NCBI GenBank assembly: GCA_028714735.1 | Contig: JAQTLU010000011.1 | Coordinates: 29,378-93,377, forward strand | DNA length: 64,000 bases | Source of the DNA: Gallionellaceae bacterium | Lineage (GTDB): Bacteria > Pseudomonadota > Gammaproteobacteria > Burkholderiales > Thiobacillaceae | Reading direction: 5' to 3' | The notes under the pieces: model-generated | Databases searched by the model: none | Told to the model about the DNA's origin: nothing | The model's input: the letters and a program-made list of their open reading frames with translations, nothing else | Program-made: the position numbers and the translations under genes | Part shown: positions 9,878-21,548 of the stretch, in pieces | How the letters are laid out: every line of letters starts with the position of its first letter | How positions within the stretch are numbered: the first letter of the stretch is position 1

Positions 9878-11839
9878 TCAGTGCATGGTGCCGACGCCGA
9901 TCAGTACCAGGGTCAGCAGCATGAAGCCGACCGTTATGAGCGCGGCCGACAGGATGGTGGAAAGGCTTTCCAACGTGCGGGTCGGGCGCTTGACCAGATA
10001 CTTCTCCAGTTCGTCATTGGCCACCAGGCGGTCGTACTCCTGAGTATGCTCGTACTTGAATTCCGCCAGGGGCAGGGCACCGGTGAAGATGGTCGTGCTG
10101 AGCGGCCATTTTTCCGGCCGGAAGTGCACATTGAAGAAGTGCACCGTGAACAGGAATACCGTCGCCAGCAAGGCCTCGTCGGCATGGATGATGGTGGCCA
10201 GGTTGAACACCCAGCCGGGCAGGAAGCGCGAGGTCAGCGTGGGGCTGAACATCATCACGCCGGACAGGCCGATCACGGTGGCCCCCCAGAACGGCGCCCA
10301 GTAGTCGAACTTCTGCCAGTAGGTCCAACGGTCGAACTTGGGCCGCGGGGTAAAGCCCAGGAACCACTTGTACATACGGACGATGTCGCGCAAGTCCTGC
10401 CAGTTCGGCAGCATGGAGGTGGGGCCGAACCAGCGGAAGGTCCTGCGGGTATGCCAGATGTTGTACAGGGCGATGCCGATATGGCTCAGAAATACCGTGA
10501 CCCAGATGACAGCCGCCGTGCGGTGAATGATGCCTTCCGCGGCTGGGCCGCCCAGCAGGGTAACGACGGCCCTGGCCCAGGCAGTATGCGAGAACAGCAG
10601 GGTGGTACCGGTGATGACCAGGGCCATGGTGCTGATTGCAAACAAGGCGTGGATCCAGCGCCAGACCGGCTTGAAGCGGTGGAAAAAGACGGTGTCCGGA
10701 TGTTCGACGTCCTCGGTGTGGCCGCAGCCCTGCAAGCGGTCCTTGAGTTCGCGGTAGAGCCAGAACACGACATGGGCCCAGAAGAACAACATCACCCCGT
10801 AGATCAGGTATTTCATGAAACGGGCCAGGATGTACATGTCCGGGTACTTCTCGAAATTGTCCGGGTCGCCGTGAGCGTGGAAACTGAGAAAGCCTTCCTT
10901 GGCATCCTTGTGGCAGGTGTTGCAGGTCTTCAGACGATTGTCGATGTGCACCGTGGAGGCTGGGTCGTCGGCATTCCGGATGTTGTGGCTGCCGTGGCAG
11001 TCGTAGCACTTGGCGGTATTGGTATAGCCAAGCTTGTTGACTTGGCCGTGGTAGGAGGCGAAATAGGTCGCGCGCGCCCTCTCGTGGCAATTGCCGCAGT
11101 TACGGGTGATCGCCAGCTTCATCGGATCGCCTTGGGCGGAACTGATGTCGTGGGTGCTGTGGCAGTCGGAACAGACCGCCGTCCTGGCATCCTTCTTCTC
11201 CGTCAAAGCCTTGCCGTGCACCGACTCCAGATAGGCGGCCTTCTCCTTCTCGTGGCAGCGGCCGCACACCTCGGGGTTCTTCAAACGGCGCGCTGCGCGC
11301 TGCTCGCTGCCCAGGGCGCCTATATTGTGCGCGTCATGGCAGTCGTAGCAGGTCGCGTTGACCTTGCCGATGTTCTTTTTGCTGGGCTCGGCATGGATTG
11401 AGTGCATATAGCTCTCCATCTGCTGAACCACCACGCCCAGGCGCTTGTATTGTGGATCAGGGTTGTCCTTCTGGGCCTCCCAGTTGCGCTTGTGGCAGTC
11501 GATGCAACCAATGCTCCTGGGCAGGGGCTTCTGATGCGGCAGCTTGGTGATGCTGGTATGGCAGCCCGTACAGGGTTGCTTGCCGTGGACGCTGTGCTCG
11601 AATTGTTGGCGATCGATGAACAGGTTGATCCGAGTCCCATCGGGCCTTATCCGGACCTTTTCCTCCGGGTCGGCGTGGCAGCGCAGGCATCGGAAATTGG
11701 CGATGGCCGGCACGGTTTCCTGGCCAATCGATTGTCCGGCCGCACCGGCGGTTGCGGCGTCCAAGGCGCGCGCGGGTGGGGATAGCATTACGAAACCGGA
11801 TATCAGCAAGACAAGCATATCCCGGACAATTCTTGCCAT
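9878..11839 (-). CDS. Nine-heme c-type cytochrome fused to a cytochrome b-like membrane domain
   Basis: A 653-residue protein with a Sec signal peptide (cleavage near 'PPARA'). Nine CxxCH motifs begin at about C51, C90, C112, C164, C192, C223, C248, C278 and C306, giving a periplasmic nonaheme module. From about residue 338 it becomes a membrane protein with roughly five to six helices. Paired histidines ('FFHRF', 'RWIHALF', 'LSHIGIALY', 'IHADEALL', 'FTVHFFNVHF') resemble the FdnI / thiosulfate reductase cytochrome b family. Such proteins usually pass electrons between the quinone pool and periplasmic cytochromes, and here both parts are on one chain. It is divergent from fccAB, suggesting a role in sulfur-linked electron flow, but the direction and partner are inference. 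The family is not one I can name further. Confidence 0.88.
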   Translation of the reverse strand: MARIVRDMLVLLISGFVMLSPPARALDAATAGAAGQSIGQETVPAIANFRCLRCHADPEEKVRIRPDGTRINLFIDRQQFEHSVHGKQPCTGCHTSITKLPHQKPLPRSIGCIDCHKRNWEAQKDNPDPQYKRLGVVVQQMESYMHSIHAEPSKKNIGKVNATCYDCHDAHNIGALGSEQRAARRLKNPEVCGRCHEKEKAAYLESVHGKALTEKKDARTAVCSDCHSTHDISSAQGDPMKLAITRNCGNCHERARATYFASYHGQVNKLGYTNTAKCYDCHGSHNIRNADDPASTVHIDNRLKTCNTCHKDAKEGFLSFHAHGDPDNFEKYPDMYILARFMKYLIYGVMLFFWAHVVFWLYRELKDRLQGCGHTEDVEHPDTVFFHRFKPVWRWIHALFAISTMALVITGTTLLFSHTAWARAVVTLLGGPAAEGIIHRTAAVIWVTVFLSHIGIALYNIWHTRRTFRWFGPTSMLPNWQDLRDIVRMYKWFLGFTPRPKFDRWTYWQKFDYWAPFWGATVIGLSGVMMFSPTLTSRFLPGWVFNLATIIHADEALLATVFLFTVHFFNVHFRPEKWPLSTTIFTGALPLAEFKYEHTQEYDRLVANDELEKYLVKRPTRTLESLSTILSAALITVGFMLLTLVLIGVGTMH

Positions 11840-12209
11840 CGTGCATCTCCCCTTCAGCGGTTAGTTGTTAACGCCTGTAAACCATGGATTTCAGCGCAAT
11901 CCGCACCCACAGGGCCCATGGCCTCTTATCATTTTTGTGGGTGCATTATTACCAGATATGCGACATAGACTACGAGGAAGATTGCCCGCTCGCAATCCCG
12001 CACTGAAATATTAATAAATCATAATACGTTTAAAAAACAATATGATGCGACTTTATTCAAAGTTTGCTTCCGGCTCTTGCCTAAGCAGCACAATCAGGTT
12101 GAAAATGAAAAAAACATAAGGACATCATGGCGTGCCCGAGTGCCCGCCGCGTGTCCGCCGACGAGGGAAGGCAACCCCTCGGTTCCTTTCCCGATACAAG
12201 GAGGAAACG
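11840..12209. other. Divergent cytochrome/fccA control region
   Basis: About 370 bp, with a markedly AT-rich centre (about 11930-12060) that contrasts with the genome and probably holds both promoters. GCACCCACA at 11903-11911 and its complement at 11936-11944 form a perfect 9-bp inverted repeat with a 24-base spacer, a possible regulator site. A short open frame, 12127-12234, starts with ATG after TAAGGA and overlaps the fccA start. No -35/-10 pair stands out clearly. Confidence 0.5.
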
Positions 12210-12779
12210 ATGCGCAAGGGAGTCATGGCCGTAGTCCTGTTCTGGGCGGCCGGCACAACTATGGCGGACATTAACGTCGATACACTGGCACGTACCTGCA
12301 ACAACTGCCACGGCCTGAACGGCGTCAGTGCCGGCGCCACGATGCCCTCCATCGGCGGCCTGCCCAAGGGCTACCTGAGCAAGATCATGAAGGAATGGAA
12401 GTACGACAAGCGCGCCGCCGCCACTATGAACCGCATCGTCAAGGGCTTCAGCGACGATGAAATCGATGCCCTGGCCGCCTATTTCTCGAAAAGACGCTGG
12501 CTGCCGGTGGCGCAGAAGACCAGCGCCGTCCAACTGAAACTGGGCAAGTCCGTCATCCGTGAAAATTGCGAGGATTGCCATGGTACCTACGGTAACGATC
12601 CGGATATCGACGCGCCCAGGATCGACGGCCAATCGACCGAATACATGGCCCTCGAACTCGAAAAATACCGCGACGAGGCGTTTGACATGCCACACCGGAA
12701 GATGAAGAAAACCATACGCCGTCTGAAGGACGGCGAGGTTACGCCGGTCGTGGACTACTACGGCGCACAGAAGCGCTGA
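12210..12779 (+). CDS. fccA: Flavocytochrome c sulfide dehydrogenase, diheme cytochrome subunit
   Basis: Periplasmic electron acceptor of the FccB flavoprotein, which oxidises sulfide to sulfur or polysulfide. It has 189 residues. The start is the ATG at 12210, directed by a strong AAGGAGG site. A short signal peptide ends near 'TTMA'. Two class I cytochrome c domains each carry one heme motif, CNNCHG at residue 30 and CEDCHG at residue 120, matching the two-heme FccA form rather than one-heme versions. fccB starts 13 bases downstream, so the pair is one transcription unit. Divergent from the nine-heme cytochrome gene. Confidence 0.93.
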   Translation: MRKGVMAVVLFWAAGTTMADINVDTLARTCNNCHGLNGVSAGATMPSIGGLPKGYLSKIMKEWKYDKRAAATMNRIVKGFSDDEIDALAAYFSKRRWLPVAQKTSAVQLKLGKSVIRENCEDCHGTYGNDPDIDAPRIDGQSTEYMALELEKYRDEAFDMPHRKMKKTIRRLKDGEVTPVVDYYGAQKR

Positions 12780-12792
12780 GGAGAGGGAAACC

Positions 12793-14130
12793 ATGCCTGC
12801 CTATGACCGTCGCGCCTTTATCAAGGCCCTTTCCGCCGCACCGGCGGCCTCGATCCTGAGCATCTCCAACGCCCATGCCGCAAAGGTCAAGGCTCGCGTG
12901 GTCGTGGTCGGCGGTGGCTACGGTGGTGCCACCGCCGCCAAATACCTGCGCCTGCTCGACCCCGGCATCGAGGTCACCCTGATCGAACGGGAAACGGTCT
13001 ACACTTCCTGCCCGCTGTCCAACGAGGTCGTCTCCGGCGAGCGCGCCATCGAGACCTTGCAGGTCGGCTACAAGGGGATCCAGAAACATGGCGTCAGGGT
13101 GGTGCACGACGAGGTCACCGCCATCGACCCGGCGAAAAAGTCGGTCACCACGGCCGGCGGCCAGAACTTCGTCTACGACGCCCTGATCCTTTCACCCGGC
13201 GTCGAATTCAACTACGGTGCCGTTCAGGGCCTGAGCAAGGAACTCGCGGAATCCCGCCTGCCCCATGCCTGGAAGGCTGGCCCGCAGACCTTGCTGCTGA
13301 AGCGGCAACTGGAGGCCATGCCGGATGGCGGCCGCTTCATCATCGCCGTACCCAAGGGGCCATTCCGCTGCCCGCCCGGCCCTTACGAGCGCGCGGCCCA
13401 GGTGGCCCATTACTGCAAGCAGCACGGCAAGAACAAGGCCAAGATCCTGATCCTAGACGCCAACGACTCCTTCTCCAAGAAGCCTCTCTTCGAGCAGGCC
13501 TGGAAGGCTCTCTACGGCTACGGCCCGGATGGCATGATCGAATGGGTCTCGGGTGCGAACGACGGCAAGGTCGAGCGGGTCGACCCGGACAGCCTGACCT
13601 GCCATACCGGCTTCGGCGAGCACAATGGCGACGTGGTCAACATCATCCCGCCCCATTCCGCCGGCAAGGTGGCCAGAGACCTGGGCCTGGCCACCTTCAA
13701 GAACGCCTGGTGTGAGGTCAAGCCAGAGAGCATGGAAGCCACCGGCCAGAAGGACATCTACGTGATCGGCGACTCCTGCGTCGGCGGCGACCTGGCGACC
13801 AACAACGCCTTCCCGAAGTCCGCCCATATGGCCATGTCCCAGGCCAAGATGGCCGCCGCCGCACTGGTGGCCAAGATCAACGGTCTGCCGTTGCCGGTGC
13901 CGGTTTACACCAACACCTGCTACAGCGTGGTGGCGCCGGATTGGGGTTTCTCAGTGGTGCACCTGTATCGGGTGGAAAACGGCCAGTGGGTCTACATCAA
14001 GTCCGGCAGCGGCATCTCGCCGGTCACGCTGGGCACTCCGCCTAAACCGGTGCCGCGCATTTATCGAAGACTGGAGGCGCAATACGCGGAAGGCTGGCTG
14101 CGCAATGTGTTGGCGGACGCCTTCGGCTGA
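12793..14130 (+). CDS. fccB: Flavocytochrome c sulfide dehydrogenase, flavoprotein subunit
   Basis: FAD-containing sulfide dehydrogenase, 445 residues, exported folded: the N-terminus has a Tat motif (DRRAFIK) and an Ala-rich core ending near 'NAHA'. The FAD fold is VVVVGGGYGGATAAKYL. The cysteine that covalently binds FAD in the Allochromatium enzyme is at C73 ('TSCPLSNEVV'). The redox-active cysteine pair is present at C193 ('FRCPPGPYERA') and C376 ('NTCYSVVAPDWG'). All key residues being present, it should be active. A GAGAGGGA ribosome site lies just before the ATG. It ends 13 bases from the convergent DUF47 gene. Confidence 0.95.
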   Translation: MPAYDRRAFIKALSAAPAASILSISNAHAAKVKARVVVVGGGYGGATAAKYLRLLDPGIEVTLIERETVYTSCPLSNEVVSGERAIETLQVGYKGIQKHGVRVVHDEVTAIDPAKKSVTTAGGQNFVYDALILSPGVEFNYGAVQGLSKELAESRLPHAWKAGPQTLLLKRQLEAMPDGGRFIIAVPKGPFRCPPGPYERAAQVAHYCKQHGKNKAKILILDANDSFSKKPLFEQAWKALYGYGPDGMIEWVSGANDGKVERVDPDSLTCHTGFGEHNGDVVNIIPPHSAGKVARDLGLATFKNAWCEVKPESMEATGQKDIYVIGDSCVGGDLATNNAFPKSAHMAMSQAKMAAAALVAKINGLPLPVPVYTNTCYSVVAPDWGFSVVHLYRVENGQWVYIKSGSGISPVTLGTPPKPVPRIYRRLEAQYAEGWLRNVLADAFG

Positions 14131-14143
14131 TCGCCTGGTTCGC

Positions 14144-14782
14144 TCAGCCGATCTTCACCACGATGTCGTGCAGGGTGTTGGCGCAATGCTCCAGGCGGCC
14201 GCCGGCGCGGTCGAGGTGCTGGTAGATCTCCCGCCGCTTCAGCATGTTCATGTAGTCCTCGCCCTGGAACAGGTCGGCCAGGGCACGCCGGTACAGCTTC
14301 TCCATGCCGCGGCCATGCTTGCGGGCGGTATTGGCCTCGACAGCGGCTTCGCCGGGGGCCGTGCCCAGCTTGGTGAAGCCGGCGGCCAGGGTCTGGCAGC
14401 CGTTGCGCAAGGTGGCGGCCAGCTCGTAGGTGTATTTGTCCGGCGTGACCGCCAGGGCGTCCATCTCGTTCACGCAGTCCTTGCAGTAGTTGACGATCTC
14501 GTCCAGGTCCATGATCGCCCGGTAGATGTCCTCGCGGTCGATGTCGGTGGAAAAGGCCTCGTTCAGGGTGTGCAGGTTGTGCACCTTGACGGCGTCGGCG
14601 GCGTGCTCGTCCTTGCGGATCTGCCGGCCGATCTCGGGATCGTCGGTGCCCATGAAGTCGACCAGCAGGTTGACCGTATGGGTGACCTGGACCGCCTGGC
14701 CCGACAGCAGCTTGTAGAAATCGGGCGATTTTGGAAACACGCGGTCGAGTATCCGATGCAGGATGGAGATGGGATTGATCAC
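14144..14782 (-). CDS. PhoU-like DUF47 phosphate transport regulator
   Basis: A cytosolic, all-helical protein of 212 residues in the DUF47/PhoU-like family, which is found next to Pit transporters and is thought to modulate them. The sequence begins INPISILHRILDRVFPKSPDFYKLL and carries 'EDIYRAIMDLDEIVNY', an acidic helix expected to bind metal. The start is taken as GTG at 14782, overlapping the pit stop by 4 bases (GTGA); this fixes the reading frame and implies translational coupling. A much longer open frame upstream is only the pit gene read in another frame. Confidence 0.9.
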   Translation of the reverse strand: MINPISILHRILDRVFPKSPDFYKLLSGQAVQVTHTVNLLVDFMGTDDPEIGRQIRKDEHAADAVKVHNLHTLNEAFSTDIDREDIYRAIMDLDEIVNYCKDCVNEMDALAVTPDKYTYELAATLRNGCQTLAAGFTKLGTAPGEAAVEANTARKHGRGMEKLYRRALADLFQGEDYMNMLKRREIYQHLDRAGGRLEHCANTLHDIVVKIG

Positions 14783-15825
14783 GGTTGTCCCCTGTTCAAG
14801 ATCGCGAAGATCAGCGCATAGACGATGGCCCCGACCAGGGCCGCGGCCGGGATGGTGATGAGCCAGGTGGTGACGATCGCGCGCGCCTTGCCCCAGCGCA
14901 CCGCGCGCGGGTGTTCCGAGGCGCCGATGCCCATGATCGAGGTGGCGACCACGTGGGTGGTGGAGACCGGGGCGCCGAACAGCGAGGCGGTGAAGATCAC
15001 CCCGGCCGAGGTGAGCTGGGAATTGAGCGCATGCAGCGGCCGTACCTTGTAGATCGAAAAACCGACGGTGCGCACGATGCGCCAGCCGCCCGACAGGATG
15101 CCCAGGGTGAGCGCCGTCGCACAGGCCAGGATGACCCAGAACGGCACTTCGAAGCTGGGGATGAAGCCGCCCAGCAGCAGGATCAGGGTGAGGATGCCCA
15201 TGCTTTTCTGGGCATCGTTGGCGCCATGGGCGAAGGCCAGTCCGGCGGCGGTCAGGTATTGCCCCAGCCGGAGCGAGCGGTTGAGCCGGGGGTGGGCGGC
15301 GCGGAAGGCATAGCGCGCCACCGTGTGCATCAGGAAGCCGACCCCGAAGCCGACCAGCGGCGACAGCAACAGGGCCAGGATCACCTTCATCACCCCGGTC
15401 AGATGGCCGTGGGCCAGCTCGCTGCAGCCCCAGGCCACATGCTGCGCGCCCACGGCCAGCACGACAGCGCCGACCAGACCGCCGATCAGGGCATGCGAGG
15501 AGGAGGACGGGATGCCCTTCCACCAGGTGAACAGGTTCCAGAAGACGGCCCCGGCCAGGCCGCTGACCAGCACGGTCAGCGACAGCGCTTCCGGCAGGCC
15601 GGACAGGTCGACGAAGGTGCCGATGGTGTTGGCCACCGCCGTGCCGCCCAGGAGCGGCCCGAGGAACTCGAAGAATCCCACCACCACCACCGCCGAGATC
15701 GGCTGCATGGCGCGCGAGGCGATCACCGTGGCAATGATGTTGGCGGCATCGTGGAAGCCGTTCGTGTAGTCGAACAGCAGGACGATGGCTATGGCCAGCA
15801 GAGCAAGCAGGGTGACGGTGTCCAA
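14779..15825 (-). CDS. pit: Low-affinity inorganic phosphate transporter, PiT family
   Basis: Inner-membrane phosphate permease of the PHO4/PiT family, 348 residues, about ten helices. The signature repeats are visible as 'FDYTNGFHDAANIIATVIASRA' near the N-terminus and 'GANDAQKSMGI' in the second half. The MDTVTLLALLAIAIVLL start at 15825 fits the family. It is translated just ahead of the DUF47 gene, and the pair resembles many bacterial pit operons. Its promoter must lie in the short gap to, or inside, the divergent E2 gene, where an inverted repeat is seen at 15841-15861. Confidence 0.93.
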   Translation of the reverse strand: MDTVTLLALLAIAIVLLFDYTNGFHDAANIIATVIASRAMQPISAVVVVGFFEFLGPLLGGTAVANTIGTFVDLSGLPEALSLTVLVSGLAGAVFWNLFTWWKGIPSSSSHALIGGLVGAVVLAVGAQHVAWGCSELAHGHLTGVMKVILALLLSPLVGFGVGFLMHTVARYAFRAAHPRLNRSLRLGQYLTAAGLAFAHGANDAQKSMGILTLILLLGGFIPSFEVPFWVILACATALTLGILSGGWRIVRTVGFSIYKVRPLHALNSQLTSAGVIFTASLFGAPVSTTHVVATSIMGIGASEHPRAVRWGKARAIVTTWLITIPAAALVGAIVYALIFAILNRGQP

Positions 15826-15836
15826 CCTGGGAGGCC

Positions 15837-15861
15837 TATAATTCCGTGATCGTTACGGAAT
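15837..15861 (+). promoter_or_regulatory. -10 box and operator-like inverted repeat between pit and the E2 gene
   Basis: TATAAT at 15837-15842 is a perfect -10 on the plus strand; the best -35 (GTGACG, 15812-15817) is weak. Overlapping it, ATTCCGT at 15841-15847 and ACGGAAT at 15855-15861 form a perfect 7-bp inverted repeat with a 7-base spacer, reaching into the ATG at 15860. A protein bound here would block the plus-strand promoter and could also affect pit. Confidence 0.55.
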
Positions 15862-16957
15862 GATTACCCCCATGCGCATACAAGTCAAAGCCCCTGAACT
15901 TTCCGAATCCGTGCAAAGCGGCACCCTGCTGGAATGGCGCAAGAAGATCGGCGATACGGTCGCCCGGGACGAGATCCTGGTCGACCTGGAGACCGACAAG
16001 GTCATCCTGGAGGTGCCGGCGCCGGCCGCCGGCATCCTGGCCGCGATCTCAGTGCCGGATGGGGGCGAGATCAAGGCAGGTTCCGTGCTTGCCGAGATCG
16101 AGACGGATGCCATGGCCGCCGCTGCCTCGGCCGGCGGCGTCGTGGCAGCGGCGGCCGAGTCGGCGCCCGCCGCCGCCGTGCCTGAACCGGCCGTGGCCGA
16201 GGCCGGCAAGATGGAGACCGTGCCACATGCCCCGGCGGCCACTCACTATCCACCCGGCCGCGCCGACCGCCGGGTAGCCATGTCGCGCCTGCGCCAGCGC
16301 ATCGCCGAACGCATGCTGGAGGCCCAGCGCACCGCCGCCATCCTGACCACCTTCAACGAGGTCGACATGCAGCCGGTGCAGGACCTGCGCAAGCGGGTGC
16401 AGGCCGACTTCCAGAAGGAGAACGGCGTCAAGCTGGGCCTGATGTCCTTCTTCGTCAGTGCCTCCGCACGGGCGCTGAAGCAATTCCCGCTGGTCAACGC
16501 CAGTGTCGACGGCCGCGACATCGTCTACCACGACTGCTACGACATCGGCGTCGCGGTCAGCTCCGAGCGGGGTCTGGTGGTGCCGGTATTGCGCGATGCC
16601 GACCGCATGAGCCTGGCCGGGATCGAGAAGAAGATCGCCGACTTCGCCCGCCGGGCCAACAGCCTGGAACTGGCCCTCGATGAACTGGAAGGCGGCACCT
16701 TCACGATCTCCAACGGCGGCGTGTTCGGTTCCATGCTGTCGACGCCCATCCTCAACCCGCCCCAGTCCGGCGTGCTCGGCCTGCATCGCATCCAGGACCG
16801 TCCGGTGGCGCTGGCCGGCCAGGTGGTGATCCGGCCGATGATGTACGTGGCGCTGTCCTACGATCACCGCATCGTCGACGGCCGCGAGGCGGTAAGCTTC
16901 CTGAAGACGGTCAAGGATCTGCTGGAGGCGCCCGAAGGCTTGCTGTCGGGCGCCTGA
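15860..16957 (+). CDS. Dihydrolipoamide acyltransferase (E2, OdhB/SucB-like) without an E3-binding domain
   Basis: A 365-residue E2 protein. Residues about 5-80 form a lipoyl domain with the lipoylated lysine in 'ETDKV' (K47). An Ala/Pro linker follows, then the catalytic domain from about residue 137 ('[20 protein letters not shown]') with the active-site motif HRIVDG (H336, D340). The sequence is closest in feel to the succinyltransferase of 2-oxoglutarate dehydrogenase. The small peripheral-subunit-binding domain that normally sits between lipoyl and catalytic domains is not present, and no E1 or E3 gene is adjacent. Either ATG at 15860 or at 15872 could start it; neither has a clear ribosome site. 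The real partner complex is unknown. Confidence 0.85.
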   Translation: MITPMRIQVKAPELSESVQSGTLLEWRKKIGDTVARDEILVDLETDKVILEVPAPAAGILAAISVPDGGEIKAGSVLAEIETDAMAAAASAGGVVAAAAESAPAAAVPEPAVAEAGKMETVPHAPAATHYPPGRADRRVAMSRLRQRIAERMLEAQRTAAILTTFNEVDMQPVQDLRKRVQADFQKENGVKLGLMSFFVSASARALKQFPLVNASVDGRDIVYHDCYDIGVAVSSERGLVVPVLRDADRMSLAGIEKKIADFARRANSLELALDELEGGTFTISNGGVFGSMLSTPILNPPQSGVLGLHRIQDRPVALAGQVVIRPMMYVALSYDHRIVDGREAVSFLKTVKDLLEAPEGLLSGA

Positions 16958-16962
16958 TCAAC

Positions 16963-17988
16963 CTAGAAGTTCGTGATCACGTCCTCGTCGTTCTCCAGCA
17001 CCTTGGAGGCCGGGCCGACCAGCAGCGGGTCCGGCGCATGGGCGACGCGTTCGTCCTTCTCCGGGTAGGGCAGGCTGGCCAGGAAATTGCGCATGCAGTT
17101 GATGCGCGCCCGCTTCTTGTCGTCCGACTTGATCACGGTCCAGGGTGCATCGGCGGTGTCGGTGTGGAAGAACATCGCCTTCTTGGCCTCGGTGTATTCA
17201 TCCCACTTGTCCAGCGACTGGATGTCGATGGGCGACAGCTTCCAATGCTTGAGCAGGTCGTCGCGGCGGGCGATGAAGCGGCGCAGCTGTTCCTCCCGGC
17301 TGACCGAGAACCAGAACTTGAACAGGCGGATGCCGCTGTTGACCAGCATGCGCTCCAGTTGCGGGACCTGGCGCATGAATTCGAGGTATTCCTGCGGCGA
17401 ACAGAAGCCCATGACCCGCTCGACGCCGGCGCGGTTGTACCAGGAGCGGTCGAAGAAGACCATCTCGCCGGCGGTGGGGAAATGCTGGACATAGCGTTGG
17501 AAGTACCACTCGCCGCGCTCCCGCTCGGAGGGTTTCTCCAGGGCGACGACGCGGGCGCTGCGGGGGTTCAGGTGTTCCATGTAGCGCTTGATGGTGCCGC
17601 CCTTGCCGGCGGCATCGCGGCCTTCGAACAGGACGACGATCTTCTGGCCGGTCTCCCTGACCCAGTTCTGCACCTTGAGCAGTTCGATCTGGAGCATGGC
17701 CTTCTGGGCCTCGTATTCCCGGCGCCGCATCCGGGTGCGGTAGGGGTAGCTGGCCGGCAACGGCGCATAGTCGCTTTCCTCGTCGCTGCCGCGCGGTGCG
17801 TGGGCGACCGCCTCGGCGACCGGGCCCTGGCTGGCCGATTCGATCGAGGCGATGGTGGCCGGATCGGGCGCCTTCCTCGCCCGGCTGCGGCGGGGCGCGG
17901 GCTTGGCCTTGGCCTTGGCCAGTGGCTCGGCAGGCTTGTCGTCGCTATCGTCTGCCTTGCGGCTGATCTTTCCGTTGCTGTCGGTCAT
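16963..17988 (-). CDS. ppk2: Polyphosphate kinase 2
   Basis: PPK2-family enzyme that moves phosphate between polyphosphate and nucleotides, here 341 residues. The start is MTDSNGKISRK at 17988; the open frame continues upstream into unrelated sequence. The first 100 residues are a Lys/Ala/Pro-rich, probably disordered extension. The core has Walker A 'FEGRDAAGKGG', the lid arginines in 'SERERGEWYFQRY', and Walker B 'FFDRSWYNRAG', all intact. The single core domain with this motif pattern suggests class I, which favours nucleoside diphosphate phosphorylation. It follows oplAH by 44 bases and is convergent with the E2 gene, ending 5 bases from it. Confidence 0.93.
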   Translation of the reverse strand: MTDSNGKISRKADDSDDKPAEPLAKAKAKPAPRRSRARKAPDPATIASIESASQGPVAEAVAHAPRGSDEESDYAPLPASYPYRTRMRRREYEAQKAMLQIELLKVQNWVRETGQKIVVLFEGRDAAGKGGTIKRYMEHLNPRSARVVALEKPSERERGEWYFQRYVQHFPTAGEMVFFDRSWYNRAGVERVMGFCSPQEYLEFMRQVPQLERMLVNSGIRLFKFWFSVSREEQLRRFIARRDDLLKHWKLSPIDIQSLDKWDEYTEAKKAMFFHTDTADAPWTVIKSDDKKRARINCMRNFLASLPYPEKDERVAHAPDPLLVGPASKVLENDEDVITNF

Positions 17989-18032
17989 GGTCGTTTGAAG
18001 TGCGGCTGAAGCCTTATGTATAGCCCAGCCGA

Positions 18033-21530
<3,498 letters not shown>

Positions 21531-21548
21531 GGCCGGTCGGACGCGCCT

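Noticed and set aside
9860-11401. A 513-codon plus-strand open frame over the cytochrome gene
   Set aside because: The minus strand has nine CxxCH motifs, a signal peptide and transmembrane helices, so the plus frame is a shadow.
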